Below, in pieces: positions 1 through 10,559 of a stretch of DNA of 64,000 nt. The stretch is from NCBI GenBank assembly GCA_030432755.1, contig JAUILZ010000015.1:1-64000 (forward strand). The letters run 5' to 3'. This DNA comes from Gammaproteobacteria bacterium (GTDB taxonomy: Bacteria > Pseudomonadota > Gammaproteobacteria > Arenicellales > Poriferihabitantaceae). A program made the position numbers and the translations under genes. Under the pieces are notes generated by a model. The model was not told where the DNA came from. It saw only the letters and a program-made list of their open reading frames with translations, and did no database searches. The first letter of the stretch is position 1, and every line of letters starts with the position of its first letter.

Positions 1-2
1 CC

Positions 3-671
3 GCCAGCGACAGCTTCGTCGTGGTGCGCATGAACGACGGCAGCCGCATCACGCTGCGGCCGGAAAGCGAGATGACGCTGCAGGCCTACAGCGAGGAAAG
101 CGGGAACGAGGAGGCGCTGTTCAATCTCGTCAAGGGCGGCCTGCGCGCGCTCAGCGGTGAGATCGGCGAGAAGCGTCCGGAGTCCTTCCGTGTGGAAACC
201 ACGGTGGCCACCATCGGTATTCGCGGTACCGATTTCATCGTACGCCTGTGCGCGGACGACTGCCGCGAGGAGGAAATGAACTTCGGCGATCGCCCGCGCC
301 GACCCGGTGGCTCTGAAGGTGGAAGTGGGGACGGCCCCAGGCGCAAGGAGGTCGTGCGCCTCGGCGAGACGGACAGCACAGGTGGCCGCGGCGTCATCGA
401 GTGCCAGCCGGCGGCTGAAGTCCGGCACGGCCTCTATGCCGCGGTGCTTGAAGGTGGAATCTTTGTTGCCACCGAAACAGAACGGGTGGAACTTGATGCG
501 GTGGAGGCGGTCCTCGTTGCAGAGCGGGAGATCATCTGCCTCGGAGACGTTCCGCATTTCATATTCAGCGACGATTACCTGAGCGATAATCCCGGTGAGA
601 ACGTGACACTGTTCAATATCCTGCGTAACCTCGATGAAGAACGGCAATACTGCGCCATTCCGGAGGCCTGA
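3..671 (+). CDS. FecR-domain protein, 5' partial
   Basis: The reading frame is open to the left window edge, so the N-terminus is missing; 222 residues are visible. The segment around positions 125-235 carries the FecR-type pattern: a glycine-rich strand (LVKGGLRALSG), then VETTVATIGIRGTDF, typical of periplasmic FecR domains, which fold as beta-rich modules. The rest is a low-similarity region with several acidic and Gly/Arg-rich stretches. The stop codon is one base before the start of the exoprotein gene, so the two are almost certainly cotranscribed. FecR-domain proteins with no sigma factor beside them often accompany large secreted adhesins, and I infer a cell-envelope role here rather than iron signalling. 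Exact function is unknown. Confidence 0.8.
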   Translation, partial: ASDSFVVVRMNDGSRITLRPESEMTLQAYSEESGNEEALFNLVKGGLRALSGEIGEKRPESFRVETTVATIGIRGTDFIVRLCADDCREEEMNFGDRPRRPGGSEGGSGDGPRRKEVVRLGETDSTGGRGVIECQPAAEVRHGLYAAVLEGGIFVATETERVELDAVEAVLVAEREIICLGDVPHFIFSDDYLSDNPGENVTLFNILRNLDEERQYCAIPEA

Positions 672-672
672 C

Positions 673-3600
673 ATGAAACATCCCGCAATGATTCATCCAT
701 GCCCGCATGCCGGCCACGGCGGGAGACTGCTTGTCCGCGCCCTGGGTCTTGCCGGCATCGCCGGTCTCTGCCTCGCCGGCGGCCTGGTCCAGGCCAATCC
801 CAACGGGCCGACCGTGGTGGCTGGCAATGCCAGTTTTGGCACCAGTGGCAGCACGCTGACGATCACCAACGCGCCTGGCACCATCATCAATTGGCAGGGC
901 TTTTCAATCCAGCCGAACGAGATCACGAGCTTTGCCCAGCAATCAGCGGCTTCCGCGGTGCTGAATCGCGTCACCGGCCTGTCCGGGTCCAGCCTCCAGG
1001 GGCAGTTGCAGTCCAATGGCCGCGTGTTCCTGGTCAATCCCAATGGCATCGTCGTCGGTGGCGGCGCGCGTATCGATACCGCCGGTTTCGTCGCCTCCAC
1101 GCTGGGCATCGCGGATGCCGACTTTCTCTCCGGCAACTACGATTTCCGCGGCGGCGGTGGCAATGTCATCAATCACGGCTCGATCACCAGCGGCCCCGGT
1201 GGCGAGGTCATCCTCATCGGCGGCAACGTCGAGAACCACGGCACCATCAATGCGCTTGGTGGAGAGATCATTCTCGCCGCGGGTCGCGAGGTGCAGCTGA
1301 CTTCGCTCAATAGCGAGAACATCTCCTATCGCGTTAGCGCCCCGGGCAACCGCGCGCTCAACCTGGGCAGCCTGATTGCCCAGAACGGCGCCGTGGGTGT
1401 GTTCGCGGGCCAGGTGAACAACCAGGGCAACATCTCCGCCAACCGGGTAAGCCATGACGCCAGGGGACGCATCGTCCTCCACGCCGACGGCGGCAACACG
1501 GTCAGCGGCAGCGTGGCGGCACGCGGCTCCGGAACCCCGGGCGGCGATATCACCGTCCTCGGCAACAACATCCGCCTGGCGAGCGCGTCGGTGGACGCCA
1601 GTGGCTCCAACGGCGGCCGCGTGCGCATTGGCGGCGCCTTCCAGGGCGGTAGCGAATTGCCGGCGGCGCAACGGGTGGAGGTGGATACGCCCTCGGTGGT
1701 TCACGCCGATGCCACGGAAAATGGCAATGGTGGCAGGATCATCGTCTGGTCCGAGGGAAGCACCCGCAGCTTCGGCCGGCTGACCGCGCGTGGCGGCCCG
1801 CAGTCGGGCAATGGCGGGTTGGTGGAAACATCGAGCCGGGGCAACCTGGCGTGGGGCCAGCCGGCGGATGTCAGCGCCGCCGGCGGAGCGCCCGGCACCT
1901 GGCTGCTGGACCCTGAGGACATCGTCATCGACGGCGCCGGCGCGGCCTCGATCTCCAGCGCCCTGGACGGCGGCAGCAATGTCGAGGTGCGCACCGCGGA
2001 GACCGGGACCGGCGAGGGCAACATCACCGTTGGCGCGCCGATCCGCAAGACCACCGGCCCCGATGCCGCGCTCAGCCTGGTGGCCCACAACCGGGTCGAT
2101 ATCAACGCGCCCATCGAGTCCATCGCCGGCAAGCTGAGCGTGTCGATCCGCGCTGGGCGCGACATCGAGGTCAACGCGCCGATCATCACCAATGGCGGGG
2201 GCTACAGGGCCGCGATCGACACCAGCCTGTTACCCGCAAGGTTGCCCGCGGAGGAACACCCCCCCGACCAGGTCGGCAACGAAGCCGGGGAAATCGACTC
2301 CATGGAGGAACCCACCAATGACAGCACGGCGCAAGGACTGAATGCCCCCCCCGAAGAACTTACTCACACTGCCGATGAGGCCACGGATGGCGCAGCGACC
2401 GACGCTCTCCTCTCCCATGGCATCGCGCAGCAGGCCGACGTGGTCACCTCTGGTGGCGACGTGGAAGTGGACGCGGGCAGCACGGGCCTGCTGCAACTCG
2501 GCGCCCGGGTCGAAGCGGTCAACCAGGAGTCCGGCGCCAGCGGTGGCAATGTCCGGCTGCTGGGAGAGCAGGTGGGCCTGTTCGATGACGCCCTGGTGGA
2601 CGCCTCCGGACACGGCGGCGGCGGCGAGGTACTGATCGGCGGCGGCCGGCAGGGTCTCGATCCGGAAATCGACAATGCCCGTGCGCTTTACGTCGCGCCG
2701 GAAGCCACGGTGCGATCGGACGCGCTGGTGGAGGGTGACGGCGGCACGGTCATCCTTTACGCAGACGAGGTTGCCAATATCCTCGGCACGGTATCCGCGC
2801 GTGGTGGCAAGGCCGGTGGCGACGGCGGCTTCGTTGAAACTTCCGGCCGTGCCAGCCTGCGCGTGGAGGGTACCCCGGATGTCAGCGCCCCGGCCGGCAG
2901 CGGCGGCACCTGGCTGATCGATCCGGACGAAATCAATATCGTTGCCGACACCACAGCCCTGCCGCCACTCACGAGTCCATTCACCTCCAGCGGCGATACC
3001 AGCATCGAGGTAGATCAGATCGGCCAGGCGCTGTCGGGCGGCGACGTTTTCATCACCACCGGAACCACCAATGCCGCGGGCAGCGGGAATATCAACTGGC
3101 TCGCGGAGCTCGACCTGACAGCTTACGGCTCCGCCGCGACGCCGATCGGCAGCCTGACCCTGGATGCGGCCAACGATATCGTGTTTACCAACGACATCGA
3201 GTCCGGCTCGAGCGTATTTGGCTCGGAATTCGACCGCCTGCAGAACCTGACACTGACGGCAGGCGGGGATGTTGTCTTTGACGCCGCGACGAACGAGATC
3301 ACCATCGACGTCAACGAGAACATCTCCATTACCGCGAGCAACCTGGAGCTGCTCTCCGGCTCGTCCCAGGCATGGGTCAATGCCAGGGAACGGCTGATCG
3401 TCACGGTCAACGATTCGATATTGCTGGAAGGCGAAAGCACCGGCTGGGCGCAACTGAGAGGCGGCATGAATTCGGATATACAGGCCGCCAACCTGACCAT
3501 CGCGGAATACGGCCATCTACTGGTGCAGGAGAGCTCCAGTGTCAACATCAGCGACACCCTTACCCTGGACGGCGGGCAGATCTCCAGTGACGGACAGGTC

Positions 3601-4881
3601 ATCACCAACAACCTGATGTTCAACGACGGTCTCATCCAGGGCGACGCCAGCGATGGCTCGGACGCGTTCACCACCAGCGGCACCGTCACGCTGGATACGC
3701 CCGCAACCAAGCACGTCCGCCAGACCTGGAACATCGCTTCCGGCAGCACGGTGAACTGGCTGGACGGCAACATTGCGCCGCGCGAGGACATCAACAATAG
3801 CGGCACCTTCAATGCCATCGGCAATGACCTGATCACCATCACCGACAATAACGAAGGCAACCTGATCGCGCCGGGGGATTTCAACAATCTGGCTGGCGGG
3901 ACCTTCAACCGCGCGGGATCCGGTGATGAATCCGCGACCTTTCGCGGCGTCGACCTGAACAACCAGGGCACGGTCGACGCGCAGTCCGGCGACCTGCGTT
4001 TCGTTGAGATCGGCTACATCGATTTCAGCAACAACAATGCTCCCGAGACCGGCGGAGAATACATCCAGTCCGGTGGCCTCACCACGCTCACCGGGGGCAC
4101 GATGACCGGGCGCGCGGGCGCGTTCACAGTGGATCCCATCGAGCAGGTCTTCGTATACATCGAGAGCGATACCCTATCCACCTTCCAGTTCAACGGTGGC
4201 GCCCTGGAAGGCGGCATCGGTGACGGCGTGACCACTGGCGGCGTCATCGACGCCAATGTCGACCTCCAGGTAGTCACCGTGGCTCCAGGGTTTTCACCGG
4301 GTCAGCTCACCATCGGCGGCGATCTCGATGCGGGAACCGGCGCCACGTTCAACATGCAACTCGACGGCATCGCCGCCGGACAATACGACACCATCGTCGT
4401 CGTTGGAGACGCGTTCCTCGCCGGCCCCACCCTGAACGTGGTTCCGCTCGGCTACACGCCGCCTGCTGACGGCTTGACACTAGACAACTTCGACCTGATC
4501 ACCGCGGGCAGCCTTTCGATCGATCCCGCCGTCGTCGTGATTCAGCCCGGCTTCCCCATCGGCACCGTGGCCGGCAGTGGCCAGGTGGGCGACGTATTTG
4601 CGGTGAACTACACCGGCGAAGGCGGCCTTCCCCCCGCGCCACCGCCCACGGGCGGGGGCGGCCGCGACAGCGGTGCCACGGGACCCGGCCCGATACTCTT
4701 CTTTCCGCAGGGACTCGACACGGCGGATCCAGTCCGTCCCGTGCCCGTGTTCACGCCATCTTCCCCCGGCACCCGGCCGCGCCCCGAGATCGATTCCACC
4801 CCCTGGCTGGTGCGTCTGTTCGAGCAGATTCCCCGGGCTTACGCCGACGACGAGGCGCCGGATTTTCTTCAGTGTTATTGA
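673..4881 (+). CDS. Two-partner secretion exoprotein (filamentous haemagglutinin N-terminal domain)
   Basis: A 1402-residue secreted protein. I chose the ATG at 673, one base after the preceding stop; an in-frame ATG at 634 would overlap that gene by 38 bases. The N-terminus has a long signal peptide with a hydrophobic core (LGLAGIAGLCLAGGL) ending near QA. Next comes the TPS (haemagglutination activity) domain with its hallmark LVNPNGIVVGGGARIDT and a following FVAST. The rest is Gly/Asn/Thr-rich repetitive sequence expected to form a beta-helix, with two copies of a GTWL(L/I)DPxxI motif near residues 415 and 755. The C-terminus is proline-rich (PPAPPPTGGGG) and ends in an acidic tail with one Cys. 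TPS proteins cross the outer membrane through a TpsB/FhaC-type pore. No TpsB gene lies in this window, so it may sit upstream. Adhesin is the likely role. Confidence 0.88.
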   Translation: MKHPAMIHPCPHAGHGGRLLVRALGLAGIAGLCLAGGLVQANPNGPTVVAGNASFGTSGSTLTITNAPGTIINWQGFSIQPNEITSFAQQSAASAVLNRVTGLSGSSLQGQLQSNGRVFLVNPNGIVVGGGARIDTAGFVASTLGIADADFLSGNYDFRGGGGNVINHGSITSGPGGEVILIGGNVENHGTINALGGEIILAAGREVQLTSLNSENISYRVSAPGNRALNLGSLIAQNGAVGVFAGQVNNQGNISANRVSHDARGRIVLHADGGNTVSGSVAARGSGTPGGDITVLGNNIRLASASVDASGSNGGRVRIGGAFQGGSELPAAQRVEVDTPSVVHADATENGNGGRIIVWSEGSTRSFGRLTARGGPQSGNGGLVETSSRGNLAWGQPADVSAAGGAPGTWLLDPEDIVIDGAGAASISSALDGGSNVEVRTAETGTGEGNITVGAPIRKTTGPDAALSLVAHNRVDINAPIESIAGKLSVSIRAGRDIEVNAPIITNGGGYRAAIDTSLLPARLPAEEHPPDQVGNEAGEIDSMEEPTNDSTAQGLNAPPEELTHTADEATDGAATDALLSHGIAQQADVVTSGGDVEVDAGSTGLLQLGARVEAVNQESGASGGNVRLLGEQVGLFDDALVDASGHGGGGEVLIGGGRQGLDPEIDNARALYVAPEATVRSDALVEGDGGTVILYADEVANILGTVSARGGKAGGDGGFVETSGRASLRVEGTPDVSAPAGSGGTWLIDPDEINIVADTTALPPLTSPFTSSGDTSIEVDQIGQALSGGDVFITTGTTNAAGSGNINWLAELDLTAYGSAATPIGSLTLDAANDIVFTNDIESGSSVFGSEFDRLQNLTLTAGGDVVFDAATNEITIDVNENISITASNLELLSGSSQAWVNARERLIVTVNDSILLEGESTGWAQLRGGMNSDIQAANLTIAEYGHLLVQESSSVNISDTLTLDGGQISSDGQVITNNLMFNDGLIQGDASDGSDAFTTSGTVTLDTPATKHVRQTWNIASGSTVNWLDGNIAPREDINNSGTFNAIGNDLITITDNNEGNLIAPGDFNNLAGGTFNRAGSGDESATFRGVDLNNQGTVDAQSGDLRFVEIGYIDFSNNNAPETGGEYIQSGGLTTLTGGTMTGRAGAFTVDPIEQVFVYIESDTLSTFQFNGGALEGGIGDGVTTGGVIDANVDLQVVTVAPGFSPGQLTIGGDLDAGTGATFNMQLDGIAAGQYDTIVVVGDAFLAGPTLNVVPLGYTPPADGLTLDNFDLITAGSLSIDPAVVVIQPGFPIGTVAGSGQVGDVFAVNYTGEGGLPPAPPPTGGGGRDSGATGPGPILFFPQGLDTADPVRPVPVFTPSSPGTRPRPEIDSTPWLVRLFEQIPRAYADDEAPDFLQCY

Positions 4882-5066
4882 GCGGCGGATCTAAACCACG
4901 CTGAACCCTCTGCCGGAGCACCTGCCATGACGCCAGCCCGCTCGCGGTAGGCTATTATCGGGGCGATTCGATCACGCTCCTGCTCCATGCCCGCTCTCCC
5001 GTTGCGCACCCTGCCCGATGACTGCCGCAACCGTGTCCTGACCCTGCAATGTGTGCCCAATCGGCC

Positions 5067-6185
5067 ATGAGCCACGCGCTGGAAGGCATCCTCGTGGTGT
5101 CAGTGGAACAGGCGGTGGCAGCGCCCTACTGCAGCGCGCGCCTGCGGGAAGCCGGCGCGCGGGTGATCAAGATCGAACGACCGGGCGGCGATTTCGCGCG
5201 TGGCTATGACCGCGTCGCCGGCGGCGACAGCTCATACTTTTTCTGGCTAAACCAGGGCAAGGAATCCCTCGAGCTCGACTTCAAGGACGAACAGGACGCG
5301 GCGCTCCTCCACCGGATCATCGCCCGCGCCGACGTGCTCATCCAGAACCTCGCGCCGGGCGCGTTGTCACGCGCCGGCTTCGATCTCGCGGCACTGCGCG
5401 AGGCCCATCCCCGTCTCGTCACCTGCAACATCTCGGGCTACGGTCGCAGCCCGGAACTCGCCGCGATGAAGGCCTACGACCTGCTGGTCCAGGGCGAGAC
5501 GGGCCTCGTCAGCATTTCCGGCGGGGAGAACGAGCTTGGACGCATCGGTGTATCCATCTGCGATATCGGCGCAGGAATGACCGCCCACGCGGGCATCCTC
5601 GAGGCGCTGCTGGCGCGCGCCCATACCGGCGAGGGGCGCGCAGTGGAGGTTTCCCTGTTCGGCGTCGCCGCAGACTGGATGACGGTGCCGCTTTTGCACC
5701 ATGAACACGGCAAGGGTGCGCCGCGGCGATCAGGTTTGAACCACCCTTCCATCGCGCCCTACGGCGCCTATCCCTGCAGCGACGGCGAGCTGGTGATCAT
5801 CGCGATCCAGAACGAGCGCGAATGGCGCCGCTTTTGCGACGGCGTGCTCGGCATGCCGGAGATGGCCGAACACGAGGACTTCAACGACAACGATCGGCGG
5901 GTGGCCAATCGCCCGGCCCTCGATGAACGCATTCTTTCCATCAGCCGCACGCTGACGCGCTCCGACATGGCGGAGCGGCTGCGGGCGGCGGATATCGCTT
6001 ACGGCGCTGTCAACTCCGTGGCGGACTTTGCCAGTCATCCGGGCCTGATTCGGCGCAAGGGTATCGCTTCGGGCGGCACACCGATCAGCTACCCGGCGCG
6101 CCCGGTGGGCGATGCGTTGCCCGCGCGTGTCCCCGCGGCGGGAGAGCACAGCCAACGGATCCGCGCGGAGTTCAGCGATGAATGA
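5067..6185 (+). CDS. CaiB/BaiF family III CoA-transferase
   Basis: About 372 residues. The start at 5067 (MSHALEG) puts the conserved LEGI(L)VVxVEQ strand at the usual distance from the N-terminus; an in-frame ATG at 5049 adds six residues. Family III features are visible: AVAAPYCSARLREAGARVIKIERPGGD at the N-terminus, LNQGKESLELDFK, and NISGYGRSPELAAMKAYDLLVQGETGL, where the Asp of AYDLL is the expected nucleophile that forms a glutamyl/aspartyl-CoA type intermediate. These enzymes move CoA between carboxylic acids in the cytoplasm. The downstream gene overlaps by eight bases and encodes an acyl-CoA hydratase-like protein, a pairing seen with mesaconyl-CoA and itaconyl-CoA type transferases. 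The actual acid substrate cannot be read from sequence. Confidence 0.88.
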   Translation: MSHALEGILVVSVEQAVAAPYCSARLREAGARVIKIERPGGDFARGYDRVAGGDSSYFFWLNQGKESLELDFKDEQDAALLHRIIARADVLIQNLAPGALSRAGFDLAALREAHPRLVTCNISGYGRSPELAAMKAYDLLVQGETGLVSISGGENELGRIGVSICDIGAGMTAHAGILEALLARAHTGEGRAVEVSLFGVAADWMTVPLLHHEHGKGAPRRSGLNHPSIAPYGAYPCSDGELVIIAIQNEREWRRFCDGVLGMPEMAEHEDFNDNDRRVANRPALDERILSISRTLTRSDMAERLRAADIAYGAVNSVADFASHPGLIRRKGIASGGTPISYPARPVGDALPARVPAAGEHSQRIRAEFSDE

Positions 6186-7032
6186 CGACATGTCCGCGGG
6201 AGAAAACCTTTCCGCCTGGATCGGGCGCGAACAACGCAGCGAGGATCTCATCGATGCCCGCACGGCCCGCTTCATGCAGCTCACCCTGGATCGCGAGGCA
6301 ACACTGGAACATGGTGATCCGTTGCCCCCGGCCTGGCACTGGCTATACTTTATCGACGGTGCGCGGCTGTCCGCGACCGGCCGCGACGGCCACCCCGAAC
6401 GTGGAGGCTTTCTTCCGCCGGTGGCGCTGCCGCGGCGCATGTGGGCGGGATCAAGGCTGACCTTTCACCGGCCCCTGCGCATCGAGGACCGCGTGACCCG
6501 GGACTCGGAGATCCTGCGGGTTGCAGAAAAGAGCGGGCAGTCCGGAAAGCTTTGCTTCGTCACCGTGGGGCATCGTTATCAGCGGGATGACGAACTGCTG
6601 CTGGAGGAAGAGCACGACATCGTCTACCGCGAGGATCCTGCCCCGGGCGCTCGGCCTCCGGAACCACCGGAAGCGGACACGGAATCGTCCATCACGCGCA
6701 CCGTCACCCCGTCGCCCCTGCTGTTGTTTCGCTATTCCGCGCTCACCTTCAACGGCCACCGCATCCACTACGACATCGACTACTGCCGCGACGTGGAAGG
6801 CTATCCGGGGCTCGTGTTCCACGGCCCCCTCACCGCCACCCTGCTGCTGGACCTGCTGGCGGCAGAGGTCGGCCAGGAAAACATTCGCACTTTCCGCTTC
6901 CGCGCCGTGAGCCCGTTGTTCGCCGACCGTGCATTCACCCTGCATCTCCGCTCTTCAGCCAGGAGCCACGCTCTTTGGGCCACAAATCCGGACGGCAGGC
7001 TGGCGGTTGCGGCCGAGGCCGAAACCATCTGA
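6178..7032 (+). CDS. MaoC/FAS1-like dehydratase domain protein (acyl-CoA hydratase)
   Basis: 284 residues from the ATG at 6178, which overlaps the CoA-transferase stop and implies translational coupling. The N-terminal half resembles the FAS1-like dehydratase fold (WHWLYF, GGFLPPVALPRRMWAGSRLTF). The C-terminal half resembles a second hot-dog domain (LLFRYSALTFNGHRIHYD, then YPGLVFHGPLTATLLLDLL), with the His/Asp expected in the hydratase active site at the FNGHRIHYD segment. This two-hot-dog layout is typical of mesaconyl-C4-CoA hydratase and the HTD2-like group. With the upstream family III transferase it likely hydrates a branched or C4 unsaturated CoA thioester. A strong hairpin follows at 7071-7094, so this is a two-gene unit. 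Confidence 0.82.
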   Translation: MNDDMSAGENLSAWIGREQRSEDLIDARTARFMQLTLDREATLEHGDPLPPAWHWLYFIDGARLSATGRDGHPERGGFLPPVALPRRMWAGSRLTFHRPLRIEDRVTRDSEILRVAEKSGQSGKLCFVTVGHRYQRDDELLLEEEHDIVYREDPAPGARPPEPPEADTESSITRTVTPSPLLLFRYSALTFNGHRIHYDIDYCRDVEGYPGLVFHGPLTATLLLDLLAAEVGQENIRTFRFRAVSPLFADRAFTLHLRSSARSHALWATNPDGRLAVAAEAETI

Positions 7033-7070
7033 GTCTCAACACAGGCATCTGCAATACCTGGCGCCAGTAA

Positions 7071-7094
7071 AAAGGGCCTCCGAAGAGGCCCTTT
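7071..7094. terminator. Bidirectional rho-independent terminator
   Basis: A perfect 10-bp stem, AAAGGGCCTC / GAGGCCCTTT, with loop CGAA. The stem ends in A and T runs on both strands, which suits termination from both sides. It lies between two convergent genes: the dehydratase ending at 7032 and the minus-strand BMP protein ending at 7118. Confidence 0.85.
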
Positions 7095-7117
7095 CGGTGA
7101 AGCGCTGTCGTTCGGGG

Positions 7118-8191
7118 CTACTGCGGAATCTTGCCCTCGACGCCCTCGACATAATAGTTCATGCCGAGCAGCACGCCGTCATCGAGCACTGCGCCCTCAG
7201 CGACCACTTCCTCGCCGTCCTGGTTGCGGATGGGGCCCTGGAACGGATGCAGGCTGCCGTCGGCAATGGCGGCGGATACCGCGTCCGCCGCCGCCCTGAC
7301 ATCCTCGGGGACCGCGTCACCGTACGGCGCCATCACCACCATGCCCTGGGCGATGCCATCCCAGGTGTCCATGGATTCCCAGGTGCCGTCCATCACCGCC
7401 TTGACGCGGGCGACGTAGTACGGGCCCCAGTCGTCGACGATGGCGGTCAACTGCGCGGAGGGCGCGAACGCCTTCATGTCGGAAGCCTGGCCGAAGGCAT
7501 ACACCCCGCGCTGCTCGGCCACCTGCAGCGGCGCCGGCGAATCGGTGTGCTGGGCGATGATGTCGGCGCCCTGGTCGATCAGTGCCTTGGCGGCATCGCC
7601 TTCCTTGCCCGGGTCATACCAGGAGTTGACCCAGACCACCTTCACCGTCGCTTCGGGATTGACCTTGCGCATGGCGATGGTGAATGCATTGATGCCGCGG
7701 ATAACCTCCGGAATCGGAAATGAGGCGATGTAGCCGATCACGTTGGACTTGGTCATGTGACCGGCGATGGTGCCGATCACCGCGCGGCCCTCGTAGAAGC
7801 GGCCGGAATAGGTGCTGACGTTGTCGGCCCGCTTGTAACCGGTGGCATGCTCGAACTTCACGTCCGGAAATTGCCCCGCCACCTTGAGGGTGGGATTCAT
7901 GTAGCCGAACGATGTGGTGAAGATGATGTTGTGGCCACTGGTGGCGAGCGTGCGGATCACCCGTTCCGCGTCCGCACCCTCCGCAACGCTCTCGACGAAG
8001 GTGGTCTCGACGCCGAGTTCCTCTTCCACCTGCTGTCGGGCGATGTCATGACGGTAGGTCCAGCCGTGGTCGCCCACCGGGCCGACGTAGACAAAACCCA
8101 CCTTGGTATCCTGGGCCTGGGCGGCGCCGAAGGCAAGGCCGGCGGAAAGCGTGGCTCCTGCGAGAGCCCTGAGTAGTGTTCTTTTGTGCAT
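7118..8191 (-). CDS. BMP-family ABC transporter substrate-binding protein
   Basis: 357 residues with a Sec signal peptide (RALAGATLSAGLAFGAAQA, cleavage before QD). The mature start, TKVGFVYVGPVGDHGWTYRHD, is the hallmark of the BMP (PnrA/Med-like) family of periplasmic nucleoside or purine-binding proteins. Later conserved segments are IIFTTSFGYM, GRFYEGRAVIGTIAGHMTKSN, NAFTIAMRKVNPEA and VWVNSWYDPGKEGDAAKALIDQGADII. The matching ATPase and permeases are about 12 kb away at 20006-23551, in the same catabolic region. It follows uraH with a 76-base gap and probably belongs to the uraD-uraH transcript, which starts at a RutR-type operator. I infer uptake of a purine nucleobase or nucleoside. 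There is no lipobox, so it should be soluble in the periplasm. Confidence 0.9.
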   Translation of the reverse strand: MHKRTLLRALAGATLSAGLAFGAAQAQDTKVGFVYVGPVGDHGWTYRHDIARQQVEEELGVETTFVESVAEGADAERVIRTLATSGHNIIFTTSFGYMNPTLKVAGQFPDVKFEHATGYKRADNVSTYSGRFYEGRAVIGTIAGHMTKSNVIGYIASFPIPEVIRGINAFTIAMRKVNPEATVKVVWVNSWYDPGKEGDAAKALIDQGADIIAQHTDSPAPLQVAEQRGVYAFGQASDMKAFAPSAQLTAIVDDWGPYYVARVKAVMDGTWESMDTWDGIAQGMVVMAPYGDAVPEDVRAAADAVSAAIADGSLHPFQGPIRNQDGEEVVAEGAVLDDGVLLGMNYYVEGVEGKIPQ

Positions 8192-8267
8192 GATGGTTAT
8201 CTCTGGTCGGATTGGTTATTGAGCGGCTATGACCCGCCGCATTCTAGCAAGATTGTGCAGCGCGGCA

Positions 8268-8602
<335 letters not shown>

Positions 8603-8606
<4 letters not shown>

Positions 8607-9160
8607 GCTGCAGCTCCACTGGCTGACCCTGCAACGTGCCCGGTGTGCTGGCCTGCATCACCAAACAGGCGCTCGAGGCGCAGGCGCATGATCTTCCATT
8701 GCTCCGCCGCGGCGGTCTCCTGTTCCTGCTCTCGCCCGTTCTCGATGCGCCGGCGCAGGGCGGCGAGCATTTCCTGCGCGGATTTGCCGCTGGCGAAGAT
8801 GATGAAGATAAAGCCGAAGCGATCGAAGTATTCCTTGTTCAGCCGCGCCAGTTCCGTGAGCGTGTCTTCATCCGCCGACTTCGTCCCGGACTGTTCGTTG
8901 CTCGCGGTGTCCAGGGTCGCGCGGTAACGCGCCTTGAGTGAGTCGGGATCGCCGATCCGCGGATGGCCGTCAAAGGCCTCGAGCCAGTCAGATTCCTCCA
9001 TGTCTGACCATGCGCGCTCCGCGGCGTCCAGCATCGCATCCAGCGATTCGAATGGACGGCCATCCACCATGCGCGCGATCCAGCGCGAGGCGCTGCAGCA
9101 TCCAGCCATGGTACTGGTGGCCGTGTCCGTGTCGAGGCGATTGAAGCTGTCGGGCGTCAC
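8603..9160 (-). CDS. uraD: 2-Oxo-4-hydroxy-4-carboxy-5-ureidoimidazoline (OHCU) decarboxylase
   Basis: 185 residues from a GTG at 9160. That start is preferred to the internal ATG at 9109 because the family's N-terminal helix (SFNRLDTDTAT) is then complete. The protein decarboxylates OHCU to S-allantoin. Diagnostic segments are CCSASRWIARMVDGRPF, with the catalytic-region signature DWLEAFDGHPRIGD (active-site His and Glu), then ELARLNKEYFDRFGFIFIIFASGKSAQEML, all typical of UraD. It is divergent from guaD. Its promoter (TTGACC at 9216-9211, CATAAT at 9193-9188, spacing 17) uses half of a RutR-like palindrome as the -35 box. It is the first gene of a probable uraD-uraH-BMP unit. Confidence 0.95.
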
Positions 9161-9187
9161 GCAGGAGAAGAGGTATGGAGCAAAGTC

Positions 9188-9231
9188 ATTATGGGAAAGC
9201 TTGACCAGCTGGTCAATCCTCTTCCTATAAT
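9188..9231. promoter_or_regulatory. Divergent uraD/guaD promoters around a RutR-type operator
   Basis: The 16-bp sequence TTGACCAGCTGGTCAA at 9201-9216 is a perfect palindrome and matches the known E. coli RutR consensus TTGACCA-NN-TGGTCAA at every fixed base. It also supplies both -35 boxes. Leftward, TTGACC (9216-9211) pairs with CATAAT (9193-9188) at 17-bp spacing. Rightward, TTGACC (9201-9206) pairs with TATAAT (9226-9231) at 19 bp. A bound repressor would block both promoters. A RutR-like protein is encoded at 23565-24209. The site is seen directly; binding is inferred. Confidence 0.82.
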
Positions 9232-9237
9232 CCCGTC

Positions 9238-10539
<1,302 letters not shown>

Positions 10540-10559
10540 ACCGGGCTTGCCGTCGAGCC

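Noticed and set aside
943..3516. Long minus-strand open frames (381 and 428 codons) opposite the TPS exoprotein
   Set aside because: They are shadows of a Gly/Asn-rich gene in high-G+C DNA; their translations show no family motif and the plus strand has clear TPS signatures.
8192..8267. Possible RutR site before the BMP binding-protein gene (TCTGGTCGG)
   Set aside because: Only part of one half-site matches and there is no inverted partner.
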